From positions 903,501 through 948,500 of the forward strand of contig JACVTC010000012.1 in the NCBI GenBank assembly GCA_016946835.1: DNA of 45,000 nt. Reading direction: 5' to 3'. The DNA is from Neocallimastix lanati (nom. inval.) (taxonomy: Eukaryota > Neocallimastigomycota > Neocallimastigomycetes > Neocallimastigales > Neocallimastigaceae). This document shows positions 17,018 through 27,691 of this stretch, in pieces; the first letter of the stretch is position 1; every line of letters begins with the position of its first letter. The notes below the pieces were generated by a model. It was given only the letters and a program-made list of their open reading frames with translations. It was not told the DNA's origin and searched no databases. The position numbers and the translations under genes were made by a program.

Positions 17018-17887
17018 GGAATTCAGTACACTAGAATTTCTTATATGTAGCACGGAATAAATTAATTGCTAAATTAAAAAAAATTAATATGGAAAATTTA
17101 TAAATATTTCTTATATATATATTATTAGCTTTATATTATTTTCGGATCCGCAGATTCTTTACAGGGCCGTTCGACCTCCACTATTGAACCGTCAGAATAG
17201 TGAATATAACAGAGTAGTGTGTGCCTGTACGAACACGGGACCTTACCACTTTTTCTATTCTGTTATCACTTGTATCACTAAACCTTATTCAATAATGCTC
17301 TACTACCTCCCTATGTGTAAAGCAATCCTTCTCCTATTCTCTAATATAAACGTCTAATTTTTATATCTATATATATCAACAGTCTTGGTATCAATATATA
17401 GATACTATATATATGTATATATTTATAAATTTGAATTTATAATTTCAATTATAATATAATTTAGTCGATAATATAAATACGAATTACTATATACACTTAA
17501 TTGTAACAAAGCCTTAAGCTAAGGAGTTTTTCATCCAACAGCCGCCGATTACAATAAGTTATAAATTGTATAAAAGTATTCTTATATTAATGAATAAATG
17601 TATAATATAATTAAATTATTATTCTTACTAATTAGTACTTGACAGGAATAAATATTTCAAAGTTTTATATCACACTGTTTCTCTTGCACAAACAGAAATA
17701 TAACAACTTTGTTGAATGAAATTATTTATCCAACTAATATAGTAAGGACGTAGGTGCTACTTTAAATTATTAATATTTATTTATGTATATATTATATTTC
17801 TATATTATTGTAAAAAAAATTTTTTTTTTTTTATTTAATTAAATAAAATTATTGTGTATGTTTTAATATTAGTTTTTAATTTTGAAA

Positions 17888-17905
17888 TCCCCGATATCTC
17901 CACCA
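17888..17905 (-). other. Element B primer binding site
   Basis: Identical 18 nt to the PBS of elements 1, C and C2, 7 nt inside the 5' LTR. Confidence 0.92.
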
Positions 17906-17912
17906 AACTTTA

Positions 17913-18962
17913 TGTTATGGTTCGAGGAATTCAAAAAAAAAAATTATATAATATTAAAACACAAAAAAAAAATTTTATTCTTTCACAATAATTTTTATTT
18001 ATTTATTATATTTTTATTTTAATTTTTATTTTATTTTTATTATTATTTTTATTTATTTATTTTATTTTTATTTTATTTTTATTATTATTTTTATTTATTT
18101 ATTTTATTTTTATTTTATTTTTATTATTATTTTTATTTATTTTTATTTATTTTTTTTTATTTATTTTTTTTTTTTTATTTATTTATTTTTATTATTTCTA
18201 TTTTTATTTTCTTTTTTTTTTTTTTCCCCTCCCCTAAAAAGGGGTTCCAAGGTAGTCAATTTATATCTTTTTGAAGATATAAAAGTAGCAAAGCCTCTGG
18301 AAGTAGTTGAAGAGATGGAAAAACAATAGATTTTTAAATCTTATTGATTATTTCCTTATTGTAATAAATAGAAATTTTATTATTTCCTAATATTCAAATT
18401 AACCAAAATAAATCTATAATATAAAAGATGCATTATAGATAAGAATTAAACAAAAAAAAGAGAAGCAGTATTACAATAAAATTGAATACTTTAACTTAAT
18501 TTTGATACTAATTTAATATGTAATCTTATATATTAATTTGAATGACATAATAGAAAATAAAATACATTTATTAATATATGAAAAATCTTTTACAATTTTA
18601 AATACAGAAAATTTTATTTTATTTATTTCTTTCATTTCAATTATTTCTTAATTCGAAAGACAGAAATATTGATAAAGTTATTTAAGTTGTTTATATACAG
18701 GAATTATTCCTTATTTAGAAAAATAATACTAAAAGTAATTAGTACTATGTTATTGCTAAACTCTCATAAATTTAATTTACCTTTATAAGGAATGAACATA
18801 AATTTAAATTAAATTTTATGTATAAACTTAAATTTTCAGATCAAATAATATAGTAAAATTATTAATGTAAAGAATACATAAATTTATTAATATTTTAAAA
18901 ATCACATTGACTATATTAAAAGGTTTTTAATAAGAATCAATTTATTACTTCATTCTTTATCA
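17913..18962 (-). repeat. Element B 5' LTR with promoter
   Basis: TG...CA, followed by the AAAAA target duplication. A TATAAATT box (element strand, 18258-18265) lies about 345 bp from the U5 edge, inside a small inverted repeat (TATATC/GATATA). It is followed by a CCCCT/AGGGG hairpin and a T/A-rich run. Confidence 0.93.
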
Positions 18963-18977
18963 AAAAATTCAAGAAGA

Positions 18978-19049
18978 AGCAGCGTAGCGCAGTGGAAGCG
19001 TGGTGGGCTCATAACCCACAGGTCGTATGATCGAAACATACCGCTGCTA
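18978..19049 (+). tRNA. tRNA-iMet(CAT), copy 1
   Basis: A 72-nt cloverleaf: acceptor AGCAGCG/CGCTGCT with discriminator A, anticodon loop CTCATAA (CAT), and T-arm GTATG/CATAC with loop ATCGAAA. The A1-U72 pair, three G-C pairs closing the anticodon stem (GGG/CCC) and A54 in the T-loop are hallmarks of the eukaryotic initiator tRNA. A T run (TTTTTT, about 19059) gives a Pol III terminator. No intron. The 10 nt upstream (TTCAAGAAGA) are shared with copy 2. Confidence 0.96.
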
Positions 19050-19528
<479 letters not shown>

Positions 19529-19533
19529 CCAAA

Positions 19534-20461
19534 TGTTGAGGTTCGGGACAGAATAATAATAAATATAGAAATAAACACTAAAATAAAAAAAATTAAAAAT
19601 TAAAATATATCTTTTTTTTTAAAATATTTTATTTATTTATTTAATAAAAATTATTCAATTAAAAACTAAAAATAAATTAATTTCTTTAATAAGATTATCT
19701 TTTTTTTTCTTCAGATTATTTTTCTAAAATACAATTTTCTCATCTATTTATATTTTTTTTTATCGTTAGAAATGGTCAAGCCATTTCTTTAGAATATCTT
19801 AGAGTTACATGTTTGAATTGTATTTAAATTATAAATTCATAATCTATTCTATTATAATAAATAATTATTACATATTATTAAATTCTAAACTATTTATTAT
19901 TAATTGTAGTGATAATATATTTTAAAAATAATTTTATTACTTTTACAGAACTATTAGTAATAGAGTATTATTTAATTTTATACTATTTTTAAATAAAAGT
20001 ATTTTAGATTATTATCTATTATTAATCTTATTATAAATAGGGTGTATTTTGGAAGGAAGTATTACTAATTTTAATGACAAGGATCATGGATTTAAGTAAA
20101 AGATTTTTAAATCATTATTAATTATATTAATTTTTATTAATAATAAATAATCTGTATTAGTAATATTTGTAATATAAAATTTTCTTTAATAATAAAATAT
20201 TGATAGAATAAATCATATTAATAAAACTAGATATTGATAATAATATTGATATTAATAATATAGTATTAATTTTAATAATAAAGTATTGATATTAATAAAG
20301 AATTTATATTAATAATAATAAATTTAATATTAGTAATAATTTTTGACAGTAATAGAACATAAGAAAGTTCCCCAAGTAAGGAAATAAATAATTTAATTTT
20401 AGTGGTTAAGTTATTTTTATGAAAAATAATAAAATTAACATTATTTGTTCATTCCTTAACA
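19534..20461 (-). mobile_element. Solo LTR F
   Basis: Starts TGTTGAGGTTCGGG and ends TTCCTTAACA, flanked by CAAA (19530-19533 and 20462-20465). 928 bp, very A/T-rich, no gene. The TGTTGAGGTTC start resembles LTR D, so it probably belongs to the same lineage as elements B and C. It interrupts tRNA 3' flank copy 1. The strand is inferred from that resemblance. Confidence 0.7.
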
Positions 20462-20467
20462 CAAAAA

Positions 20468-20775
20468 TGTTAAGGTTTTAGAGAATTAAATAAAAATAAA
20501 GTAAAGAAACACAAATTTTATTTTTTTATTTATTATTTTTATTTATAAATTTATTTTATTAATTTTACTTGATGATTTTTAAAAATTAGTAGCAAAATTT
20601 ACAACTATTTATACTTTTTTTCAAGGCATAAAAGTTGTTCTTGCCACTAAATTACATTTTATTTTTATTTTTTTTTTTTATAAAAACTATTAAATTTAAA
20701 TTGATTTTTATAATCAATTATATAAAATTTAATTATAACAATATAAATAAAATACATTTATAATATTAATAAAAC

Positions 20776-20812
<37 letters not shown>

Positions 20813-21298
20813 CTAACTAAAATATTACTAATAAGAATTTATTTAATTGGCTATAATTTTTATTACAATCTGTTAAAATATTCAAATAAAAATAAAAATA
20901 CTATTCTAATATAAAGGTTTTTAATAAAATAAAATATTTTTCAATATAAAATAAAACATTTCGATATAAAATTTTATAATAAAAGTTAAAATATAATATA
21001 TAAATTTTTAATTATCAATATATAAAAATATTATTAATACAAATTTTCATTATTAATATAAAAATAAAAAAATAAGATTTATTATTAATATTGCTAATAT
21101 AAGTTTTAAATATATAAAAATATTACTATTAATATAAGATTTAATATAAAAATATAAAGTTTAATATAATTTTTGATTTAATTTTTGATCTTTGGATTTA
21201 AAAATTTATTAAAGTACAAAAATAATAATGTACACATAATGTATTAGAAATAAATCGTAGATTTAATTAAGAATGCATTATTTAGTACATTCTTATCA
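20468..21298 (-). repeat. Element C 3' LTR
   Basis: TGTTAAGGTT...CTTATCA, 831 bp. In element orientation TATAAATA lies at 20606-20613, about 140 bp from the U5 edge, inside an ACAACT/AGTTGT inverted repeat, so R plus U5 should be only about 100 nt. Confidence 0.94.
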
Positions 21299-21316
21299 AG
21301 ATGCCCCGACGAAGAC
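21299..21316 (-). other. Element C polypurine tract region
   Basis: Minus-strand GTCGGGGCATCT sits between the pol stop (21317-21319) and the 3' LTR, as in B and C2. Confidence 0.7.
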
Positions 21317-24300
21317 TCAAGCTTCTCTGTAAGCGGAGTTAAACTTTACTAAATTTTTAAAGTGAACATTCCTATTGAATTGCTTTCCAGTCTTCTGATC
21401 GATTAGGGTTGTTGTGTTGAATTGAATTTTTAAAATTTTAAATGGTCCATTGTAATATGGTTCTAGCTTAGTGCGGCTAAAGTTTCTAACAAGAACAAGA
21501 TCACCAGCCTTTAATTCTTTTCCTTTTTTCACACTTATTTGTTCTTCTCGTCTTGTTGCCCAATACTTGTTAGCATTCTTTACATTTTCGCATGCTTCTC
21601 TAGTCCATTGATAATGACGAACAAATTTTTCCATTAAAATTTCATCATATGATTTACCTGCATTTTCAATTGTTCTTATGGCTATATCATAAGGCTGTTG
21701 GTCTTCTCTTCCATATACTAATTCAAAACTAGAATGTCCAGTAGCTGTATTTTTGGTAGTTCGAAGTGCCCATAAAGCAGAAGGTAAAACTTCATCCCAA
21801 TCTTGATTTTTCCTTCCTAATAAACGAAGTAATTTTCCAATTTCTTTGTTTCGATTTTCAGTAAGACCATTGGATTCAGGGTGATAAGTAGCTATGAATT
21901 TTACATAAACGTCATAAAGGTCAAGAAAGATTTTTGTCATGTCAGAGGTGAATTGGGTTCCATTATCAGTAGTAATAACTTGAGGCACACCATGTCTTGC
22001 AAAAACGTTTATTAAAAATTTAATTATATCAGAGGAAGTTATGTTTTCAGTGGGTTCGGCTTCAACCCATTTGGTAAAGTAATCAACAGTTACTATAATA
22101 TATTGATTATTATTTCTTGTTTTTGGTAACGGTCCTATAATATCTAATCCTAAATGCACAAAGGGACCCTCCACTTTAGTTGGATGGTTTTCAGTTGGTT
22201 CTGGATATGGTTGAGGACGATTTAATTGGCATTTTTCACAATTACTAACAATTCTTTTGATATCTTTAATCATATGATTCCAATAAAAGTTTTTCTTAAG
22301 TCTTTGATATGTTTTGTAATATCCTTCGTGGCCAATATTATGAGCTTCTAAAATTAATTTAAATTTTTCATTTTCATCCGTTATTAATTTTCTATAATTT
22401 CCATTGTCGATAAAGTAATCTTCACCATCAATAACAGTAAACTTTTCATTAATAAATTCCTTTATAACTTTAGATAATAATTCTTCATTATTTCCATTAG
22501 TAATTTTTGTTAATAATATCTTTCTCTCTTCCTTACTTTTCATTCTTGAAAGAGCATCAGGTAACACATTCTTTTTGCCTGATTCAAATTTTATATTAAT
22601 TCCAAGCATACTAGCGGTTAGACACCATCTTGTTTGCCTTGCATTCAAAGGCTCTTTATTTATAAATAAACCAACTAATGGTTTATGATCTGTGTAAATA
22701 GTTGTAGGTAATGGATTTCCTTCAATATAAGATTTAAATTTAGTCATACAGTAAAACAAAGCGGTTCCTTCCAAATCGGTAATACCATAATTCTTTTCAG
22801 CTTTCTTCAAACTTCTACTTATAAAGTGTATTGGATGCTCCTTACCGGTTTCTTCTTCTTTTTGTAAAAGAACTCCACCAATTCCATTATACGAAGCATC
22901 AGTTCTAATGATAAAAGGTTTGTCAAATGACGGAAATTTTAGAATAGGTGCATTGATTAATTTTTCTTTTAGGAGTACAAAGCTTTCTTGTTGTTCTTTA
23001 TTCCATTCATATTTAGTATTCTTTTTTAATAATTTACATAAAGGTGAGGTAATTTGAGCATATTTAGGAATAAAGTCACGATAATATCCTACTGCTCCTA
23101 GAAATGATTTTAATTCATGAATTGATGAAGGGGCTTCCCACTTCTTAATAGCTGTTATTTTACTTTCCATGGGACTTAATCCTTTAGTAGTAAGTTTGTA
23201 ACCTAATACATCAACTTCAGTTTGAAGAAAATGGCACTTTTCAATATTAATTTTTAACTTGTTTTCTTTAAATACTTCTAATACTTGTTTAATATGAATT
23301 AAATGTTCTTCGATACTTTTTGAATAGAACAAAACATCATCAATAAATACGTAAACAAATTCACCAATAAAAGGGAATAAAATTTTATTCATTTCTCTTT
23401 GGAAGGTTGAGGGAGCTCCAGTAAGTCCAAAAGGCATAACCTTAAATTGATAATTTCCAAACTTAGTAGTGAAAGTGGTTACTTCAACGCTTTCTTCATC
23501 CATTAAGATTTGGTGAAAACCCGAAAATAAATCAAGAGTTGTAAATATTTTAGCTCCTCCGAGACTATCAAAAATTTTATCTATATATGGAACTGAATAA
23601 GAATCTTTTTCTGTCATATCATTGACTTTTCGGTAGTCAATGCACAAGCGCCACTTTCCATTGTGTTTTAGAATAAGTACTACTGGAGATGACCATTCTG
23701 AACAGGATGGTTCTATCAATCCTTTCTTAATAAGCTTTGTAAGTTCTTCTTTTAAGATATCTGATTTTAATTTAGTTAACCTATAACTTCTTAATTTTAC
23801 TGGCTTTGCATTTGCTTTCAAACGGATCTTATGTGGTGAAAGTTTAGAAGGATTTAGTTCTTCTGTTGAAGTGGCAACTATGTCAATCATTTCTTTGAGA
23901 ATTTTAATAATTTGTTCTTTATAATCTTTATTTAAGGTACTTAAAAATTCATCACTCTCAATAAATTCCATTGGAGTTAATTCCTTTATAATTTCCTTTT
24001 CATTATTCGTTTCTTTAACTTTTCTAATAGTGCAAATTATACTTTCTTCATCATAATATTGATTATTTATTTTAGCTATTTCTTCGTATTCACTTTCTGA
24101 CAAAAGTTTACATAGACTGTTTAAGGTTGGATGAATAAATAAACAATGATCGATTTGAGTTTTAAAGTTTATTAACATATCATAAAATGAGTCTTCTTTC
24201 TCAATAATTCTAAAGTCCGCATTAAATTCATAATTATTAATTTTTACTGGTAATCGAACAATAATTCCTTCCGAGTATTCTTCATCTTGTGTTGTTAGTT

Positions 24301-25321
24301 GGATTCTTCCACGACTTTTTCCAACTGTTTCATATTCACCAGGTAATTTATCAAAATACTGCTTAGTAACGATACTTAGGTTACTACAAGAATCAATTAA
24401 AAGTTTTCCTAGTACTCCGTCAACACTTGCATCAACCATTGCTAAGTCTTCTTCGGCTACTTCATTACTTTTACTTATGTAGCTATGATCATAGTTATTT
24501 ACTAATACAGTTCGTGCTATTATATTGTCTACAGTTCCAATTATTTTAGATTTTTCTAACTTTAAACCTTGAGTTAATTGTGAACGAATTTTCGGACATG
24601 CATTCAAGAGTTGACCTATCGTAATACTGGATTTAAGATTATTTAAATCATCCATAATATTGTAAGGTTCTTTATTATTCATCATTTTGATATTCCTTTT
24701 TACTAACTGAGTATTTTCATTATTAGTTTCTTTAGTTTTTGTTGAAATTAATTTTTCCAAAGTATTAGTTTTATTTTGTTGATTATCTTTATTCATTTCT
24801 AGATCTTCTATTTCATTATCGATTACAAGTATATCTTCAGATTCAACTTTTTCCTTTCCTTTTGATGAATAATTGTTGTTTTCTTCTTTACTTTCTCTTA
24901 CTCTTGTCATATTTCTTAATTCCTTTTCTTTTTGTTTTTCTTTGTTAATATTTGGTTGAGTTAAAATTGAAGGAAGTATTTGATTTTTATAAACTTTATT
25001 TGGTTTATTATGTAGCTCATTTTCTTTCTTCTTTCTTAAAGCAGGAGTTGCGAAAGGACGTGGATTATCTTTTAAACTTTTATGTACTTTCTTGGAATTA
25101 TTTTCTTCTTTTTCGCTGTTATTATCATTCATTTTTCTTTTTATAGCATTTATAATGATATCATCCTCACTTTCAGTTGTGTCACTAAAATCAGATTCTT
25201 CAGATTCTTCATTAAAGGAATTATTATCAATTGGAGTATTCTTAGTAAAAGTATTATTTTGTAAATTATTTAATGAAGCTATTGTTTTGTCATTGGGAGT
25301 GCTTCTGCTCCCATTTAGAAG
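21317..25321 (-). CDS. pol: Element C Pol
   Basis: The -1 frame is open from the slippery site to a TGA at 21317. The first ATG is 63 codons in (25130-25132), so frameshift entry is inferred. From that ATG: HKSLKDNPRP (17-26) and TPALRK (29-34); protease about 228-335 with LLIDSCSN (D247, Cys249); RT with LDLFSGFH (D534), MPFGL and FIDD (596-599); RNase H D745, E788, D814, D859; integrase H931, H935, C965, C968 and core D997, D1056, E1092. The ORF is intact and catalytic residues are present. It differs from both C2 and B at several conserved sites, e.g. K519 (E in both), F602 (I), Y645 (H), I824 (K), P858 in the PDALSR motif (A). These may impair function. Confidence 0.95.
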   Translation of the reverse strand, partial: LLNGSRSTPNDKTIASLNNLQNNTFTKNTPIDNNSFNEESEESDFSDTTESEDDIIINAIKRKMNDNNSEKEENNSKKVHKSLKDNPRPFATPALRKKKENELHNKPNKVYKNQILPSILTQPNINKEKQKEKELRNMTRVRESKEENNNYSSKGKEKVESEDILVIDNEIEDLEMNKDNQQNKTNTLEKLISTKTKETNNENTQLVKRNIKMMNNKEPYNIMDDLNNLKSSITIGQLLNACPKIRSQLTQGLKLEKSKIIGTVDNIIARTVLVNNYDHSYISKSNEVAEEDLAMVDASVDGVLGKLLIDSCSNLSIVTKQYFDKLPGEYETVGKSRGRIQLTTQDEEYSEGIIVRLPVKINNYEFNADFRIIEKEDSFYDMLINFKTQIDHCLFIHPTLNSLCKLLSESEYEEIAKINNQYYDEESIICTIRKVKETNNEKEIIKELTPMEFIESDEFLSTLNKDYKEQIIKILKEMIDIVATSTEELNPSKLSPHKIRLKANAKPVKLRSYRLTKLKSDILKEELTKLIKKGLIEPSCSEWSSPVVLILKHNGKWRLCIDYRKVNDMTEKDSYSVPYIDKIFDSLGGAKIFTTLDLFSGFHQILMDEESVEVTTFTTKFGNYQFKVMPFGLTGAPSTFQREMNKILFPFIGEFVYVFIDDVLFYSKSIEEHLIHIKQVLEVFKENKLKINIEKCHFLQTEVDVLGYKLTTKGLSPMESKITAIKKWEAPSSIHELKSFLGAVGYYRDFIPKYAQITSPLCKLLKKNTKYEWNKEQQESFVLLKEKLINAPILKFPSFDKPFIIRTDASYNGIGGVLLQKEEETGKEHPIHFISRSLKKAEKNYGITDLEGTALFYCMTKFKSYIEGNPLPTTIYTDHKPLVGLFINKEPLNARQTRWCLTASMLGINIKFESGKKNVLPDALSRMKSKEERKILLTKITNGNNEELLSKVIKEFINEKFTVIDGEDYFIDNGNYRKLITDENEKFKLILEAHNIGHEGYYKTYQRLKKNFYWNHMIKDIKRIVSNCEKCQLNRPQPYPEPTENHPTKVEGPFVHLGLDIIGPLPKTRNNNQYIIVTVDYFTKWVEAEPTENITSSDIIKFLINVFARHGVPQVITTDNGTQFTSDMTKIFLDLYDVYVKFIATYHPESNGLTENRNKEIGKLLRLLGRKNQDWDEVLPSALWALRTTKNTATGHSSFELVYGREDQQPYDIAIRTIENAGKSYDEILMEKFVRHYQWTREACENVKNANKYWATRREEQISVKKGKELKAGDLVLVRNFSRTKLEPYYNGPFKILKIQFNTTTLIDQKTGKQFNRNVHFKNLVKFNSAYREA

Positions 25322-25327
25322 TTTAAA
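25294..25327 (-). promoter_or_regulatory. Element C gag/pol -1 frameshift signal
   Basis: The Gag frame reads TCT TTA AAC TTC TAA, giving T TTA AAC (25321-25327). After a 7-nt spacer a TGGGAG/CTCCCA stem (25294-25299 with 25308-25313) closes an 8-nt loop. Pol is exactly -1. Confidence 0.92.
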
Positions 25328-26226
25328 GACTTTTTGGAATATATTTCTTTTTTATTTTTTTCCATAATCTTATTTAATTGAGGGCAATAGTATGAGTAAT
25401 GACCTTCTTCCTTACAGAAGAAGCAAGTTTTAACGGATAAATTTCTCATTTTCTGGGTTGATTCTTCTATAATATCTTGAGGTTTCGGTTTATTATTTGT
25501 TTGACTTGTTTGGAAAGTTTCGTTTCTTCTTTTAGGATAAAGTCTTGAAGTAGTATTGTTTTGATTATTTTGATTATGCTGGGAATTATTAACATTATAG
25601 GTATTAATATTATTGTTCCTTACAGAAAGTCTATCTAATTTCTCGGCAATTTTGAAAGCTTTATCTATACTTATATCATCTTTAAGGGATAATTTCTTCC
25701 AGGCTTCATAATTATTTTGAATAGAATCAATATAATCTAGTACACCAATGCGCTTTCTTCTCTTTTTATCAAGTTTAGTGTACAAAGTTCTATATCTTAC
25801 ATTAAAGTCTTTAATCTTTTCGTTTCTTTTAATTCGCATTGCACGTAGTTCTTTAAGAAGTAAATTTTGGTCTTCTTTAATACCGTAAAAATTTTCAAGA
25901 CTTGAAATAATTTTTACAATAGAAGGAAATTTAATATCATCATCAACATTTTCTGCTTCATTATCATCATCTTCTTCATCTGATGAATCATCACTTTCAT
26001 CATCACTATCTTCTCCTAAATCTTCAATAACGCGTTGTACTTCACCAGAGCTGGTAAGTAAACAAGCATTAAATATTGTTTCCGGATCTGTGATACCTTG
26101 TATCTTGATCCAAAGTTTTAATTCAGTAGCCCAGGACTTAATATCTAAATTGTCCTTGCTAAGTTTCACAATATCTCTTAATTCTTTTTTTAATTCTTTA
26201 AAGCTCAAAGTTGTTTCCTTGGACAT
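25315..26226 (-). CDS. gag: Element C Gag (303 aa, CCHC knuckle)
   Basis: ATG at 26224-26226 (MSKETTLSFKELKKEL) is preferred over the ATG 66 nt upstream, because it matches the Gag starts of C2 and element 1. Capsid-type region with LDIKSWATELKLWIK and LENFYGIKEDQNLLLKELRA. An acidic linker (DSDDESDDSSDEEDDD, about 76-91) varies between copies. The knuckle CFFCKEEGHYSYYC is near residue 270. It binds and packages the element RNA by family analogy. Stop at 25315-25317, two codons after the slippery heptamer. Confidence 0.93.
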   Translation of the reverse strand: MSKETTLSFKELKKELRDIVKLSKDNLDIKSWATELKLWIKIQGITDPETIFNACLLTSSGEVQRVIEDLGEDSDDESDDSSDEEDDDNEAENVDDDIKFPSIVKIISSLENFYGIKEDQNLLLKELRAMRIKRNEKIKDFNVRYRTLYTKLDKKRRKRIGVLDYIDSIQNNYEAWKKLSLKDDISIDKAFKIAEKLDRLSVRNNNINTYNVNNSQHNQNNQNNTTSRLYPKRRNETFQTSQTNNKPKPQDIIEESTQKMRNLSVKTCFFCKEEGHYSYYCPQLNKIMEKNKKEIYSKKSLNF

Positions 26227-26400
26227 TTTGTTTAAATATTTCTTGTTGTATATTAATGAGGTGATTAAATAAGAATAAATTTGGAAATACAACTTTAAAA
26301 ATATAATTTAATAGGTAATTTAATATCGAATCAATTTTTAAAACAATATATTTTAGTAACTTTTGAAAATAATAATTTTATTTGCTTTCTTTAGTAGATA

Positions 26401-26674
26401 TAAGCTCGAAATCCTTATCGACAACTTAGTAGAAATTATAAAGCACGAGGTTCTTTTCGACTACTTTATTAAGAATAATTTTTAAGTTCGAAATTTTTAT
26501 CGACAACTTAATAGAATAATTTTTAAGTTCGAAATCTTTATCGACAACTTAATGGAATAATTTTAAGTTCGAAATCTTTATCGACAACTTAATAGAATAT
26601 TTTTAAGTTCGAAATCTTTATCGACAACTTAATAGAATATTTTTCAAGCTCGAAATCTTTATCGACCACTTGAA
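26401..26674 (-). repeat. Element C leader hairpin array (7 units)
   Basis: Seven units of about 40 bp. Core (plus strand) TCGAAATCTTTATCGAC, stems TAAG/CTTA, ATAAAG/CTTTAT, TTAAG/CTTAA (several) and TTCAAG/CTTGAA. The two TCGA half-sites can pair as an inner helix with a 2-nt bulge. Units 2 and 7 change both stem arms together. Homologous in layout to the arrays in B and C2. Confidence 0.88.
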
Positions 26675-27558
26675 TTTTGTAATTTAGTATATTTGTAGTA
26701 ATAAATTTAGAAGCAAAGTTTTATTTATTATTTTCACCTTTCAAAAATTTTTCTTTTTAAACGATAAATATTGTTTTGTTATAGCTAATAAAATTATTAA
26801 TTAATTATAATTATTAAATACAAAAAATAATCTTTATTGTCGTACAATCTGATAGTACACACTGTCTGACGTGCAGCTTACCTAATGGTGTCATGCCACG
26901 CGTGTGCCACGATTACTATATTCAATATAAAATATAGCAGTTCAGAGCCCACTAGCCCAATTACTATGTAGGATAAACTTAATCCGATAATCTATGTACG
27001 GAATAAAAAAAAATTTTAAAAGTATTCAATAATATGTTTATTAACTAATAAAAATTAACTAAAAACACAATATTTTCAAAGTAAATTAAGATTCTATTAC
27101 AGGAATTATATAACAAATAAAGTACCAGTAATAAAAAAAAAAAAATAAAAAAAATTTAAATGGCAAAGTTAGCCAAAGTCTGATACTTTATATAATAAAG
27201 TGCCTTATAACTAGCACAAAGAAAAATAAAAAAAATATAAAAAAAAACAATCTTACGCCTTCGGTGACGTAAGCTCCTTATTCGCCAGTGCTTGGAAAGT
27301 ACCCGCACCTTCGTGTGTTGAAACGTTGAAGGCTGAACTATTATTACCGGGTCGGTAACCAAATACCTTCGTCTACTTTCCAATTAATTCCCAAAATAAC
27401 TATTATCCAATAACCTACTATGAATAATAGATATTTTGTTGTTTTCTGGAAATACACTGTATATGAGCTCTATCCGCTCCTTGTTATAATTTACAATCTT
27501 TTTTTTAGAATCTTAATTTTACTTATTTAAAAAAAAAATTTTTTTTTATATATATATC

Positions 27559-27604
27559 AAACAAGCGCCATAGGTTAATCAAAGGATTAACGACTTACTT
27601 GTTT
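27559..27604. other. Nested hairpin near the PBS of element C
   Basis: Outer stem AAACAAG/CTTGTTT and inner stem GTTAATC/GATTAAC with loop AAAG, about 65-110 nt from the PBS. It is conserved in C2 (44036-44081). A dimerisation or packaging role is plausible by position only. Confidence 0.7.
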
Positions 27605-27667
27605 ATCAATATAAAATAAAAAAAATTTAAAAAAAATCTATGTTATTTACTATTATTTCTATTTAAT

Positions 27668-27685
27668 TCCCCGATATCTCCACCA
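27668..27685 (-). other. Element C primer binding site
   Basis: The shared 18-nt PBS, 6 nt inside the 5' LTR. Confidence 0.92.
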
Positions 27686-27691
27686 TATAAA

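Larger units (their letters stand above)
16306..17887 (-). other. Element B long 5' leader
   Basis: 1.58 kb from PBS to Gag without a credible gene. From the PBS side: A/T-rich sequence; a GC-richer block (about 17140-17340) with several short stems; a homopolymer near 16990; a five-unit hairpin array (16696-16905); T runs (16560-16602); a 40-bp direct repeat with AAGTTTACAAACACTTCAGA at 16475 and 16515; and a 55-nt T run (16367-16421) close to the Gag start. Confidence 0.75.
10075..18962 (-). mobile_element. Element B: complete Ty3/Gypsy retrotransposon next to tRNA-iMet
   Basis: LTRs 10075-11126 (1052 bp) and 17913-18962 (1050 bp) start TGTTATGGTTCG and end CTTTATCA. They differ visibly only in homopolymer length. 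The target duplication is AAAAA (10070-10074 and 18963-18967). It contains a PBS, a 1.58 kb leader, Gag, a -1 frameshift signal and an intact Pol. It lies with its 5' LTR toward the tRNA gene, 15 bp from the mature tRNA start, in the same A-tract position as LTR K at tRNA copy 2. All motifs are intact, so it is probably young. Confidence 0.95.
26227..27667 (-). other. Element C long 5' leader
   Basis: 1.44 kb, no gene. From the PBS side: a nested hairpin (27559-27604: AAACAAG/CTTGTTT outside GTTAATC/GATTAAC); a GC-richer block about 27250-27480 with CTTACG/CGTAAG and TTACC/GGTAA stems; A/T-rich sequence; a second GC-richer block 26845-27000; then the seven-unit hairpin array before Gag. The same order is kept in C2. 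Confidence 0.75.

Noticed and set aside
26401-26674. CRISPR-like array of about 40-bp repeats
   Set aside because: The spacing is too short, there are no unique spacers, the setting is a eukaryotic retrotransposon leader, and each unit is itself a hairpin.
27156-27383. 75-codon minus-strand frame in the element C leader (MESRRRYLVTD)
   Set aside because: It begins at TTG, not ATG, in the structured GC-richer block. The block is better explained as folded RNA.
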